The notes under the pieces: generated by a model | Databases searched by the model: none | The model's input: only the letters and a program-made list of their open reading frames with translations | What the model was told of the DNA's origin: nothing | Part shown: piece after piece, positions 18,338 to 27,145 of the stretch | How positions within the stretch are numbered: the stretch's first letter is position 1 | How the letters are laid out: each line of letters opens with the position of its first letter | Program-made: the position numbers and the translations under genes | Assembly: GCF_012034175.1 (NCBI RefSeq) | Contig: NZ_JAATEJ010000002.1 | Coordinates: forward strand, 1 to 64,000 | Source: Actinacidiphila epipremni | GTDB taxonomy: Bacteria; Actinomycetota; Actinomycetes; Streptomycetales; Streptomycetaceae | Direction of reading: 5' to 3' | Length of the DNA stretch: 64,000 bases

Positions 18338-20713
18338 GTGACCATCGCGCCAGAAGCACCCGCCACCACCGCCGGTGCGCCGCACAGCGCCGAACTGCTG
18401 CATACGCTGGTGGACTTGTGTGCGGATCTCCCCGACACCGACCCCGGCCGGGTCGCCGCCGCCGCGCTGCGGGGGCGCAGCGCCGCCGCGGACACCGCCG
18501 AACTGCGGGAGCTGGCCACCGAGTCCGCCGCGGGCCTGATCTCCGAGGACCCCTCGTACTCGCGGCTGGCCGCCCGGCTGCTGACCCGCACGATCGCCGA
18601 GGAGGCGGCCTCGCAGGGCGCGGTGTCCTTCACCGCCTCGATCGCGGTGGGGCACCGCGAGGGCCTGGTCGCCGACCGCACCGCCGACTTCACCGCCCGG
18701 CACGCCGCCCGCCTGGACGGCCTGGTCGAGCGGGCGCTCGCCGAGCACGCCGACGACCGCTTCGGCTACTTCGGGCTGCGCACCCTCTACTCCCGCTACC
18801 TGCTGCGGCATCCGCTCACCCGCAAGGTCGTCGAGACCCCGCAGCACTTCATGCTGCGGGTCGCCGCGGGGCTGGCGGAGGACGACTCGGCCGCCGCGGT
18901 GGACGAAGTCGCCGCGCTCTACCGGCTGATGAGCGCGCTGGACTACCTGCCGAGCTCGCCGACCCTCTTCAACTCCGGTACGCGGCACCCGCAGATGTCG
19001 TCCTGCTACCTGCTGGACTCCCCGCTGGACGAGCTGGACTCGATCTACGAGCGCTACCAGCAGGTGGCCCGGCTGTCCAAGCACGCCGGCGGCATCGGGC
19101 TGCCCTACTCCCGGGTGCGGGCCCGCGGTTCGCTGATCCGCGGCACCAACGGGCACTCCAACGGCATCGTGCCGTTCCTGAAGACGCTGGACGCCTCGGT
19201 CGCCGCGGTCAACCAGGGGGGCCGCCGCAAGGGCGCCGCGGCGGTCTACCTGGAGACCTGGCACGCCGACGTCGAGGAGTTCCTGGAGCTGCGCGACAAC
19301 ACCGGCGAGGACGCCCGGCGCACCCACAACCTGAACCTGGCGCACTGGATCCCGGACGAGTTCATGCGCCGCGTCGAGGCCGACGCCGACTGGTCGCTGT
19401 TCTCCCCGGCCGACGTGCCGCAGCTGGTGGACCTGTGGGGCGCCGACTTCGACGCCGCCTACCGTGCCGCCGAGGCCGCGGGCCTGGCCCAGCGCACCCT
19501 GCCCGCACGGGAGTTGTACGGCCGCATGATGCGTACGCTCGCGCAGACCGGCAACGGCTGGATGACGTTCAAGGACGCCGCCAACCGCACCGCCAACCAG
19601 ACCGCGCAGCCCGGCCACACCGTGCACTCCTCCAACCTGTGCACGGAGATCCTGGAGGTCACCGACGACGCCGAGACCGCGGTGTGCAACCTCGGCTCGG
19701 TCAACCTCGCGGCCTTCGTCACCGCCGGCGGCGACATCGACTGGGAGCGGCTGGACGCGACCGTGCACACCGCGGTGACGTTCCTGGACCGCGTCGTGGA
19801 CATCAACTTCTACCCGACCGAGCAGGCCGGCCGCTCCAACGCCAAGTGGCGCCCGGTGGGCCTGGGCGTGATGGGCCTGCAGGACGTCTTCTTCAAGCTG
19901 CGGCTGCCCTTCGACTCCGCCGAGGCCCGCGCCCTGTCCACCCGGATCGCCGAGCGCGTCATGCTCGCCGCGTACGAGGCATCGTGCGACCTGGCCGAGA
20001 AGAGCGGCCCGCTGCCGGCGTGGGACCGCACCCGTACCGCCGCCGGGGTGCTGCACCCGGACCACTACGGCGTGCAGTTCAGCTGGCCCGAGCGGTGGGC
20101 GGCGCTGCGGGCGCGGGTCGCCGAGCACGGGATGCGCAACGCGCTGCTGCTGGCGATCGCGCCGACCGCGACCATCGCCTCGATCGCGGGCGTCTACGAG
20201 TGCATCGAGCCGCAGGTGTCGAACCTGTTCAAGCGCGAGACGCTGTCGGGCGAGTTCCTCCAGGTCAACTCCTACCTGGTGGCCGACCTCAAGCGGCTGG
20301 GCGTGTGGGACGCGCAGAGCCGCGAGGCGCTGCGCGAGTCGGCCGGCAGCGTGCAGGGCTTCGGCTGGATCCCGGCCGAGGTGCGGGCGCTCTACCGCAC
20401 CGCGTGGGAGCTGCCGCAGCGCGCCCTGATCGACATGGCCGCGGCCCGCACCCCGTATCTGGACCAGAGCCAGTCGCTGAACCTGTTCCTGGAGACGCCG
20501 ACCATCGGCAAGCTCTCCTCGATGTACGCCTACGCCTGGAAGCAGGGCCTGAAGACCACGTACTACCTGCGGTCCCGCCCCGCCACCCGGATCGCCCGCG
20601 CGGCGCAGGGCGTGCCCGCCCCGTCCGCCGTTCCCTCCCCCTCCCCCGTGCCGGCGGCCGACGCCGTCGCGTGCTCCCTGGAAAACCCCGAGTCCTGCGA
20701 GGCCTGCCAGTAA
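18338..20713 (+). CDS. nrdA: Ribonucleotide reductase class Ia, large subunit NrdA
   Basis: 791-aa alpha subunit that reduces ribonucleotides to deoxyribonucleotides. Catalytic pieces are visible: QMSSCYLLDS and AVCNLGSVNL (the redox Cys pair), SNLCTEI (thiyl-radical Cys with flanking Asn and Glu), and a C-terminal SCEACQ tail with the Cys pair that re-reduces the active site. The start GTG at 18338 has GGGAGAAG upstream; the much longer open frame upstream crosses the riboswitch and is not coding. The C-terminal segment before the Cys tail is Pro/Ser-rich. It overlaps nrdB by one base (TAATG). Expression is governed by the B12 riboswitch and probably NrdR. Confidence 0.95.
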   Translation: MTIAPEAPATTAGAPHSAELLHTLVDLCADLPDTDPGRVAAAALRGRSAAADTAELRELATESAAGLISEDPSYSRLAARLLTRTIAEEAASQGAVSFTASIAVGHREGLVADRTADFTARHAARLDGLVERALAEHADDRFGYFGLRTLYSRYLLRHPLTRKVVETPQHFMLRVAAGLAEDDSAAAVDEVAALYRLMSALDYLPSSPTLFNSGTRHPQMSSCYLLDSPLDELDSIYERYQQVARLSKHAGGIGLPYSRVRARGSLIRGTNGHSNGIVPFLKTLDASVAAVNQGGRRKGAAAVYLETWHADVEEFLELRDNTGEDARRTHNLNLAHWIPDEFMRRVEADADWSLFSPADVPQLVDLWGADFDAAYRAAEAAGLAQRTLPARELYGRMMRTLAQTGNGWMTFKDAANRTANQTAQPGHTVHSSNLCTEILEVTDDAETAVCNLGSVNLAAFVTAGGDIDWERLDATVHTAVTFLDRVVDINFYPTEQAGRSNAKWRPVGLGVMGLQDVFFKLRLPFDSAEARALSTRIAERVMLAAYEASCDLAEKSGPLPAWDRTRTAAGVLHPDHYGVQFSWPERWAALRARVAEHGMRNALLLAIAPTATIASIAGVYECIEPQVSNLFKRETLSGEFLQVNSYLVADLKRLGVWDAQSREALRESAGSVQGFGWIPAEVRALYRTAWELPQRALIDMAAARTPYLDQSQSLNLFLETPTIGKLSSMYAYAWKQGLKTTYYLRSRPATRIARAAQGVPAPSAVPSPSPVPAADAVACSLENPESCEACQ

Positions 20714-21759
20714 TGACCACCACACCCGAAACCGCGCGCGGCGTGAAGAACCTGCTCGACCCGGGCTTCGAACTGACCCTGCGCCCCATGCGCTACCCGG
20801 ACTTCTACGAGCGCTACCGGGACGCGATCAAGAACACCTGGACGGTGGAGGAGGTCGACCTGCACTCCGACGTCGCCGACCTCGCCAAGCTCACCCCGGG
20901 CGAACAGCACCTGATCGGGCGGCTGGTGGCCTTCTTCGCCACCGGCGACTCGATCGTCTCCAACAACCTCGTGCTGACCCTCTACAAGCACATCAACTCG
21001 CCCGAGGCGCGGCTGTACCTGTCCCGGCAGCTGTTCGAGGAGGCCGTGCACGTCCAGTTCTACCTGACGCTGCTGGACACCTACCTGCCCGATCCGGTGG
21101 ACCGGGCCGCGGCCTTCGCCGCCGTCGAGGAGATCCCCTCGATCCGCGAGAAGGCGCAGTTCTGCTTCCGCTGGATGGCCAACTTCGACGGCCAGGGGGC
21201 CGAGAAGATCGACCAGTTGGAGACCCACGAGGACCGCCGCAACTTCCTGCTCAACCTGATCTGCTTCGCGGCCTGCATCGAGGGCCTGTTCTTCTACGGC
21301 GCCTTCGCGTACGTCTACTGGTTCCGCTCGCGCGGGCTGCTGCACGGGCTGGCGACCGGCACCAACTGGGTGTTCCGCGACGAGACGATGCACATGAGCT
21401 TCGCCTTCGACGTCGTCGACACCGTCCGCAAGGAGGACCCGGGCCTGTTCGACGAGCGGTTGCAGCAGGAGGTCACCGACATGCTGCGCGAAGCCGTCGA
21501 GGCGGAGCTGCAGTTCGCCCGCGACCTGTGCGGGGACGGGCTGCCGGGCATGAACACCGAGTCGATGCGGGCGTATCTGGAGTGCGTCGCCGACCAGCGG
21601 CTCGCCCGGCTGGGCTTCCCGCCGGTGTACGGCTCCCAGAACCCCTTCTCCTTCATGGAGTTGCAGGGTGTGCAGGAGCTGACGAACTTCTTCGAGCGCC
21701 GGCCGTCCGCCTACCAGGTGGCGGTGGAGGGCTCGGTGGCGCTGGACGAGGAGTTCTAG
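20713..21759 (+). CDS. nrdB: Ribonucleotide reductase class Ia, small subunit NrdB
   Basis: 348-aa beta subunit holding the di-iron centre and, in most members, a tyrosyl radical. Iron-ligand segments are seen: SRQLFEEAVHVQFY (ExxH), CIEGLFFYGAF and FRDETMHMSFAF (ExxH). The ATG overlaps the last base of the nrdA stop (TAATG), indicating coupling. In S. coelicolor the operon continues with nrdS; here a terminator and a MITE follow immediately instead, so nrdS is absent from this position. Confidence 0.95.
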   Translation: MTTTPETARGVKNLLDPGFELTLRPMRYPDFYERYRDAIKNTWTVEEVDLHSDVADLAKLTPGEQHLIGRLVAFFATGDSIVSNNLVLTLYKHINSPEARLYLSRQLFEEAVHVQFYLTLLDTYLPDPVDRAAAFAAVEEIPSIREKAQFCFRWMANFDGQGAEKIDQLETHEDRRNFLLNLICFAACIEGLFFYGAFAYVYWFRSRGLLHGLATGTNWVFRDETMHMSFAFDVVDTVRKEDPGLFDERLQQEVTDMLREAVEAELQFARDLCGDGLPGMNTESMRAYLECVADQRLARLGFPPVYGSQNPFSFMELQGVQELTNFFERRPSAYQVAVEGSVALDEEF

Positions 21760-21778
21760 CCCGGGGACGAACCGGCCG

Positions 21779-21818
21779 GGGGGCCGTACGCGCAGGGTAC
21801 GTCGCGCGTACGGCCCCC
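21779..21818. terminator. Intrinsic-type terminator after nrdB
   Basis: A 15-bp perfect stem, GGGGGCCGTACGCGC with its complement and an 10-base loop, followed by TTTG. It begins 20 bases after the nrdB stop. Confidence 0.8.
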
Positions 21819-21828
21819 TTTGCGCCGC

Positions 21829-22009
21829 CTAGGGCCTGTTTTAGAAGTCCCGTCTGCCCGGAGGGGCTGGGCACGCACGCTTGCTGCGTTGTCGGTCGTC
21901 GGCGCAGCCCGCTGCGCTCTCCTCCCTCCGCCTTGCAATCGCACGCACCCAGCCCCTCCGGCCCCCGCCCTTACGGGCGGGACGACGCTACTTCTAAAAC
22001 AGGCCCTAG
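21829..22009. mobile_element. 181-bp MITE with 20-bp perfect terminal inverted repeats
   Basis: The ends read CTAGGGCCTGTTTTAGAAGT and its exact complement. Internal arms (CGGAGGGGCTGGGC and complement, GCACGC and complement) let most of the element fold on itself. It has no coding capacity. CTAG at both outer ends suggests a CTAG or TA target duplication, as used by several IS5- or IS630-type transposases (inference). The right CTAG contains the def stop codon. Confidence 0.85.
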
Positions 22010-22641
22010 TCGTTCGGGACGGTCGCGAACTTCGGGGTGGCCTCGGCCATTTGGCGCAGCACGTCCTTGCGGTCGCGCTTGGAGAGCCGGTCGATGTAGA
22101 GCCGCCCGTAGAGGTGGTCGGTCTCGTGCTGGAGGCAGCGCGCGAAGTAGCCGGTGCCCTGCACGAGGATCGGGTTGCCGTGCAGGTCCTGGCCGCGCAC
22201 CACGGCGTAGTCCGGGCGCGGGGTCTCCATGTAGGCGCCCGGCACCGACAGGCAGCCCTCGTTGGAGTCGTCCAGGTGCCGCTTGTCGGCGGGCAGGTCC
22301 TGGAGCACCGGGTTGCACACGGCGCCGACGTGCCGGACGTCGTTGTCGTCGGGGCAGTCGTAGACGAAGACCTTCAGGTCCACGCCGATCTGGTTCGCGG
22401 CGAGCCCGACGCCCTCGGCGGCGCGCTGGCTGGCGAACATGTCGTCGACGAGCGCGAGCAGCTCGTCGCCGAAGTCGGTGACGTCCCGGCACTCGCGGTG
22501 CAGCACCGGGTTGCCCACCACGGTGATCGGCCGCGCGGTGCCGCGCTCCCGGTGCGCCTGCTCACGGGCGGCGCCGTCGGTCACGTCGTCGACGAACGTC
22601 TCCCCCTCCTCCGGAGGGGCGGGGTGGGCGGTGTGCGGCAT
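22006..22641 (-). CDS. def: Peptide deformylase
   Basis: 211-aa metalloenzyme removing the formyl group from nascent proteins. All three family motifs are present: [18 protein letters not shown] (metal Cys) and QHETDHLYG (HExxH). An N-terminal extension of about 45 residues precedes the catalytic fold. The start ATG at 22639-22641 ([10 protein letters not shown]) has GGAAGG nine bases upstream. The TAG stop lies within the terminal repeat of the adjacent MITE. Actinobacteria carry several def paralogues, so this may not be the only one. Confidence 0.93.
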   Translation of the reverse strand: MPHTAHPAPPEEGETFVDDVTDGAAREQAHRERGTARPITVVGNPVLHRECRDVTDFGDELLALVDDMFASQRAAEGVGLAANQIGVDLKVFVYDCPDDNDVRHVGAVCNPVLQDLPADKRHLDDSNEGCLSVPGAYMETPRPDYAVVRGQDLHGNPILVQGTGYFARCLQHETDHLYGRLYIDRLSKRDRKDVLRQMAEATPKFATVPND

Positions 22642-22766
22642 CTTTCGCCTTCCAGGACCGGGTCTGCTCGATCCGTCCAGGGTAAGGCCCGCGCGGCGTC
22701 CCCTTGCCACGCGGGCCGAAAGCGCCCGCTCTCAGCGCACGGCTTCGGCTCGGCACGCCTCTTGCC

Positions 22767-23768
22767 TCAGCACACCTCTTCGAGGTCCCGCCAGGCCCGG
22801 GTGTCGGGCGCGTCGGCGACCCAGCCGTCGAGCAGGCCCCGCACCAGCCCCGCCGGCGCGGCGATGCCGCACTCGCGCTCCTGGGACCACAGCGGCCCGG
22901 CGTCGGCGTCGCTGAGGTGGCTGAGGTGGCCGGGGTGGCCCGGCTCGCCGTGGTCGTGCGGGTCGCGGCGCGCGGAGCCGTCGTCGGTGGGCATCCGGCT
23001 CTCGGAGCAGGTGCGGCACAGCAGCCGTACCGAGGACGACCAGTCCTCTGCCGCGTAGCCGGCCTCGGCCGCGAGCCGTTCCAGCGCGTCCCGGTCGGCC
23101 GGGGCCTCGGCTTCGAGCAGGACGAGCCAGGTCGGGGTCGGTGAGGGCGCCCACAGCTCGATCTCGTCGAAGACCGGGTAGACCCCGCCGGCGCCACCGC
23201 CCGGGGTGGAGCGCTCACCGTGCGCGACGCCCTCGTGCAGCACCACCTCGCCCCAGCGCCGCCCGGACGACGGCAGCGGGATGGACAGCACCTCGACCCG
23301 GCACGGGTCCAGCCGGCGGCCCCACACCACCTCGGCCTCGCCCTCCGGCGACAGCCGTACGGTGGCGCTGCCCAGCGGCAGCCGGGCCGACTCCTCACCG
23401 CCGCGGCCCGCGGTGCCGGCCGGCATCCGCAGCCCGTACGCCTGCCAGGCGCGGCGGGCCAGCGGCCAGTCCTGGAGCGCGGTCGCCGCGATGCCCAGAT
23501 TCCACCAGTCGGGCGCGCCGACCGGCCGGTCCAGCAGCGCCACCGCGCGCAGCCCGGCGATCCTGGCCTGCGCCCAGTCGTGCCGGAACTTGTGCAGCAG
23601 CGCGAGGTTGTACCAGGACTCCGAGAGCCACGGCTCCAGGTCGGCCGCCCGGGTCAGCAGCGCGCCCGCGTCCTCGTAGCGCCCGTCGTCGATCAGTGAG
23701 AACGCCTGGTCGGTGGCCTGCCGCCAGGTGGGCGACGGCCGGTGCCGCACTCTGCCGAAGATCTTCAA
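22767..23768 (-). CDS. TPR-like protein of unknown function
   Basis: 333-aa cytosolic protein. Residues about 15-110 form TPR-like helices (DQAFSLIDDGRYEDAGALL, WYNLALLHKFRHDWAQARIAG). The rest is a beta-rich region (LPLGSATVRLSPEGEAEVVWGRRLDPCRVEVLSI) and an acidic/His-rich tail (DPHDHGEPGHPGHLSHLSDAD). The start is most likely TTG at 23768 (MKIFGRVRHR), as no ATG or GTG with a ribosome site is nearby. A role is not evident. Confidence 0.75.
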   Translation of the reverse strand: MKIFGRVRHRPSPTWRQATDQAFSLIDDGRYEDAGALLTRAADLEPWLSESWYNLALLHKFRHDWAQARIAGLRAVALLDRPVGAPDWWNLGIAATALQDWPLARRAWQAYGLRMPAGTAGRGGEESARLPLGSATVRLSPEGEAEVVWGRRLDPCRVEVLSIPLPSSGRRWGEVVLHEGVAHGERSTPGGGAGGVYPVFDEIELWAPSPTPTWLVLLEAEAPADRDALERLAAEAGYAAEDWSSSVRLLCRTCSESRMPTDDGSARRDPHDHGEPGHPGHLSHLSDADAGPLWSQERECGIAAPAGLVRGLLDGWVADAPDTRAWRDLEEVC

Positions 23769-24105
23769 CGTCGTTACCGCCTGCCCGCTCAGCCGATCAC
23801 TGCCAGGACGTCGCCTTCCGCACCACGTTCACGTCGTCCCCCGTCGGGGCGCTCCCCTGCGGGATGCGGCCCCTGCGCTCACCGCCCGTACGTCGTCGGA
23901 CAAGCGGCCACACACACCAACCTCGCACATTTCGGCCGCGGTCTCAGCCCGGCCCCGGTGCGCTCCACCGCTGCCGTCCCGCAGCGGCCTCTGACTGCCT
24001 CCTTGCCATCCCCGTGGGCATCCAACCATGCCGGGGCGGGCGGCTCCACCGGCACCCGGGTGAGTCCCGGCCACGCGCGGCCCGCGCGCACCGCTTGCGA
24101 ACGGC
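23769..24105. other. 337-base gap without a recognised gene
   Basis: This lies between the TTG of the TPR-like gene and the stop of the HD-GYP gene. Several GC-driven open frames cross it, but none has a ribosome site, motif or consistent codon bias. No clear terminator or operator was seen. Confidence 0.5.
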
Positions 24106-24867
24106 CTACATGCGGCAGGACGCGCCGCCGTGCGCGGCCGGAGCGGATACGGGAGCGGCGGGCGTGGCGGCAGCGGCAGGAGTGCCGGGCAGGGCGGGCG
24201 GCGGCCAGGGGTGGCGGGCCAGGGCGCGGGCGAGCGCGGAGACGACGGCGGGGTCGAACTGGCTGCCGGCGCACCGCCGCAGCTCCGCGAGCGCGGCGGC
24301 GACCGGGCGGGCGGGGCGGTAGCTGCGGGTGGAGGTCATGGCGTCGAGCGCGTCGGCGACCGACACGATGCGGGCCGGCCAGGGGATGCGCCGGCCGGCC
24401 AGGCCGTGCGGGTAGCCGCCGCCGTCGAGGCGTTCGTGGTGGTGCAGTACGGCGACCCGCGCCACGGCGGGCACCTCGCTGCCGCACACCAGGGCGTAGC
24501 CGTGCCGCGGATGGCGCTGGACGGTCTCCCGCTCGGCGGGGGTCAGCGGGCCGGGCTTGCGCAGCAGGCAGCCGGGGACGGCGAGCTTGCCGATGTCGTG
24601 CAGGGTGCCGGCGAGCCGCAGGTCCCGCAGGGCGTCGGCGGGCAGCCGCAGTTCGGCGCCGATGAGGGCGGCGGCCTCGCCGACCCGGTCGCCGTGGCCG
24701 CGCGTGTAGGGGTCCTTGAGCTGCATGGCGGCGACGAGCGCCGCCGCGCGCGAGGGGCGTGCGGGCAGCGGCGGGAGAAAGGATTCTGCGAGCCCTCTTC
24801 TGCGGGCGTCCGGAAACGGCACGGCGAGCGGCCTCCTGATCCGAAGGCGACGTCCCCTCGGACCCAT
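24106..24867 (-). CDS. HD-GYP-type phosphohydrolase domain protein
   Basis: 253-aa protein whose residues about 45-215 form an HD domain of the HD-GYP class: HGDRVGEAAALIG, LHDIGKL, HHHERLDGGGYP and RIVSVADALDAMTS, ending QFDPAVVSAL. Such domains often hydrolyse cyclic di-GMP, but the enzyme could act on another phosphate. No sensor domain is attached; the Ala/Pro-rich C-terminus is unstructured. The ATG at 24867 is the open-frame start without a strong ribosome site, so the N-terminus is uncertain. It is downstream of rsrA and separated from it by a terminator. Confidence 0.82.
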   Translation of the reverse strand: MGPRGRRLRIRRPLAVPFPDARRRGLAESFLPPLPARPSRAAALVAAMQLKDPYTRGHGDRVGEAAALIGAELRLPADALRDLRLAGTLHDIGKLAVPGCLLRKPGPLTPAERETVQRHPRHGYALVCGSEVPAVARVAVLHHHERLDGGGYPHGLAGRRIPWPARIVSVADALDAMTSTRSYRPARPVAAALAELRRCAGSQFDPAVVSALARALARHPWPPPALPGTPAAAATPAAPVSAPAAHGGASCRM

Positions 24868-24949
24868 TGACCCTACGACCCGGCCGGGCGCCCGGGTGGA
24901 GAACGCCCGTATTACGCCCGTTCGGACTACACCGGGTGGCGGCGCCTTG

Positions 24950-24973
24950 ACGCCCGGGCGGGAACCCGGGCGT
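24950..24973 (-). terminator. Hairpin downstream of rsrA
   Basis: ACGCCCGGG and its complement CCCGGGCGT enclose a six-base loop, 30 bases past the rsrA stop. Confidence 0.6.
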
Positions 24974-25002
24974 ATCAGGACGGCGCGGTCAGCCGGCCGT
25001 AC

Positions 25003-25356
25003 TCAGGAGGCGGGCTCCGCGGCCGAGGTCGAGGCCGCCGAGGATGCCGAAGACGACGAGGCCGATGGGGACGCCGAGGACGCCGAGGCCGCCGCGGCCT
25101 CGCCCGCGCGGATGGTCTCGATGCGCATCATGACCTTCGACCGCAGGTCGGTGGGGACCTCGTCGGAGCCGCAGCACCGCTTGACCAGCTTTTTCACGGC
25201 CTGCTCCAGGCCGTACTTCTCCAGGCAGGGGTGGCACTCCTCGAAGTGCTGCCGGAATTTCGTGCACGACTCGTCGGACATCTCGTTGTCGAGATATTCG
25301 TAGAGGTGGTCGAGCACCTCCGAGCAGTCCGTCTCATGCGCGTTGCCGCAACTCAT
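25003..25356 (-). CDS. rsrA: Zinc-binding anti-sigma factor RsrA
   Basis: 117-aa redox-sensing partner that holds SigR inactive until disulfide stress ejects its zinc. The key residues occupy exactly the S. coelicolor positions: Cys3, Cys11, His37, Cys41, Cys44 (HFEECHPC) and Cys61-Cys62 (KRCCG). The C-terminal third is an Ala/Ser-rich tail. The ATG overlaps the sigR stop (ATGA), giving matched synthesis of sigma and anti-sigma. Confidence 0.96.
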   Translation of the reverse strand: MSCGNAHETDCSEVLDHLYEYLDNEMSDESCTKFRQHFEECHPCLEKYGLEQAVKKLVKRCCGSDEVPTDLRSKVMMRIETIRAGEAAAASASSASPSASSSSASSAASTSAAEPAS

Positions 25357-26018
25357 GAATCCGCGCCCTTCTCATTTCCCGCGCCCGCCGGGACCAGTCC
25401 CCGGTCACGGGCGTAGTCCTCGAGCAGCTCGCGCAGCTGACGGCGACCGCGGTGCAGCCGGGACATCACCGTGCCGATCGGCGTTCCCATGATGTCCGCG
25501 ATCTCCTTGTAGGCAAAGCCCTCGACGTCCGCGAGATACACCGCGATACGGAATTCCTCCGGGATCGCCTGGAGCGCCGCCTTCACGTCGGAGTCGGGCA
25601 GGTGGTCGAGCGCCTGCGACTCCGCCGAGCGCAGACCCGTCGACATGTGCGACTCGGCGCGGGCGAGCTGCCAGTCCTCGATGTCCTCCGAGCCGCTGCG
25701 CAGCGGCTCGCGCTGCTTCTTGCGGTAGGAGTTGATGAAGCTGTTGGTAAGGATGCGGTAGAGCCAGGCCTTGAGGTTGGTCCCCTCGCGGAACTGGTGG
25801 AAGGACGCGTACGCCTTGGCGTACGTCTCCTGCACCAGGTCCTCGGCGTCGGCCGGATTGCGGGTCATCCGCAGCGCGGCCGAGTACATCTGGTCCAGGA
25901 ACCCGAGGGCGTCCCGCTCGAAGCGCTCGGTGCGCTCCGCGCTGCTCTCGGCTGCTTCCCGACCGGACGCACCCGCGGTTCCCGCCGTGCTGTCGTCGGT
26001 GCCGGTGACCGGACCCAC
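25353..26018 (-). CDS. sigR: Thiol-stress ECF sigma factor SigR
   Basis: 221-aa sigma factor that turns on thiol homeostasis genes. Region 2 reads [26 protein letters not shown]; region 4 includes [20 protein letters not shown] and [15 protein letters not shown]. The GTG at 26018 (MGPVTGTDD) matches the known S. coelicolor start, although the GAGGAG lies directly against it. The frame stays open to an ATG at 26219 with a good GAAAGAGG site, allowing a longer SigR' isoform of 288 aa as described in S. coelicolor. A SigR-type promoter is present upstream and rsrA overlaps the stop. Confidence 0.95.
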   Translation of the reverse strand: MGPVTGTDDSTAGTAGASGREAAESSAERTERFERDALGFLDQMYSAALRMTRNPADAEDLVQETYAKAYASFHQFREGTNLKAWLYRILTNSFINSYRKKQREPLRSGSEDIEDWQLARAESHMSTGLRSAESQALDHLPDSDVKAALQAIPEEFRIAVYLADVEGFAYKEIADIMGTPIGTVMSRLHRGRRQLRELLEDYARDRGLVPAGAGNEKGADS

Positions 26019-26289
26019 CTCCTCAGAAACGCCGGCGAGTCCCAAAGCGGACACGCTCGTCTCGGAGGATATTGCACCGGCGAGGGACACGCCCGGTCCG
26101 CCCTTGCCACTGTCCTTGCCGTCACCGCCGGCGGGCCAGGCGGCCCAGTCCACGAACGGTGCCGGGGCCGTCTGCCGGGCGGTTGCCTCGGCGCGGGGCC
26201 GGCATGCGGCTGAAACCATGCGGGTGCCTCTTTCACCAGAGCTTCGTCACAGCAGTTGCGTCACTGCTTCTCGGTCCGACGCCAGGCAC

Positions 26290-26315
26290 AACGCCGCCAC
26301 CGGTGCGGTCATTCC
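26290..26315 (-). promoter_or_regulatory. SigR-dependent promoter of sigR-rsrA
   Basis: On the minus strand GGAAT-N18-GTT fits the SigR consensus exactly. Its -35 element overlaps the TGA stop of the upstream hydrolase. Transcripts from it would start near 26283 and include the ATG at 26219, that is, the long isoform. This gives positive autoregulation. Confidence 0.9.
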
Positions 26316-27145
26316 CGGCCGGTGGGTGCGGTGGTGGGGCCGGTGCCGGGGCGGGCGGCGGCGTGGCCGAGGCCGAGGCCGGCGAGCCAGTCAATGACGG
26401 CGCCGGTGAGCCGGCCGAGCGCGTCCTGCTGGGTGACGGGGGCGCGTTTGGGCACCGTGAAGCCGTGGTCGGCGTACGGCACCTCCACCGGCAGGTGGTC
26501 CGCGGGGAATTCGCCGGGGTACCCGAAGGGGTCGTTGCCGCCCTGCACGCCCAGCAGCGGCAGCGCCGCGGCGGCCTCGGTGAGCTCGGCGGCGCGGGAG
26601 GACTGCGGGCGGCCCGGCGGGTGCAGCGGGAAGGCCAGCGCGAGCACGGCGGCGGCGCCGAGCCCCGCGGCCGTACGGCACGCCACCCGGGCCCCGGCGC
26701 TGCGCCCGCCGGCGACGACGGGCAGCCCCGGCGCGGCGAGCGCCGGCCACAGGGCGCTCCACGCGGCGTCCAGCGTCTTGGGCGCGGGGGCGAGCCGGCG
26801 CCCCGCGACCCGCCACGGCTGCTCGACCAGCGCCACCGCGACCCCGGCCGCGGGCAGCGCGGCGGCGAGCGCGGCCAGGTCCTGCGCCTCGACGCCGCCG
26901 CCGGCGCCGTGCCCGAGGGCCAGCACGCTGCGGGGCCGGGCGGGGGCGAACCAGGTGATCCGCGCGGGCCCGGCGGGGGTGTCGGGCTGCTCGGTACGGG
27001 TCGGCGCGGGCGGGGCTGCCGCAGGCGCGGGTGCGGCAGCGGCGGCTGCGGGTGCGGGTGCGGCGGGGGCCGCAGGGGCGGCGGGCTCGTCCGCGGGGGC
27101 GGGGCGCCGTGCGCCGCGGGGCCGGCCGGCCGGTGCGTCGTCCAT
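26309..27145 (-). CDS. Alpha/beta-hydrolase (KANL3/Tex30-like)
   Basis: 278-aa protein with an Ala/Pro-rich low-complexity N-terminus (about 60 residues) followed by an alpha/beta-hydrolase core: VLALGHGAGGG, GGRSAGARVA (nucleophile elbow GxSxG), LLGVQGGNDPFG (Asp region) and YADHGFTVP (catalytic His). The substrate is unknown. Its ATG overlaps the SRAP stop by one base (TGATG) and its own stop lies inside the sigR promoter, so it links the SRAP gene to sigR. Confidence 0.8.
   Translation of the reverse strand: MDDAPAGRPRGARRPAPADEPAAPAAPAAPAPAAAAAAPAPAAAPPAPTRTEQPDTPAGPARITWFAPARPRSVLALGHGAGGGVEAQDLAALAAALPAAGVAVALVEQPWRVAGRRLAPAPKTLDAAWSALWPALAAPGLPVVAGGRSAGARVACRTAAGLGAAAVLALAFPLHPPGRPQSSRAAELTEAAAALPLLGVQGGNDPFGYPGEFPADHLPVEVPYADHGFTVPKRAPVTQQDALGRLTGAVIDWLAGLGLGHAAARPGTGPTTAPTGRE

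Noticed and set aside
23829..24074. 81-aa minus-strand open frame in the gap before the HD-GYP gene
   Set aside because: No ribosome site, no family features, Gly/Arg-rich as expected from chance in GC-rich DNA.
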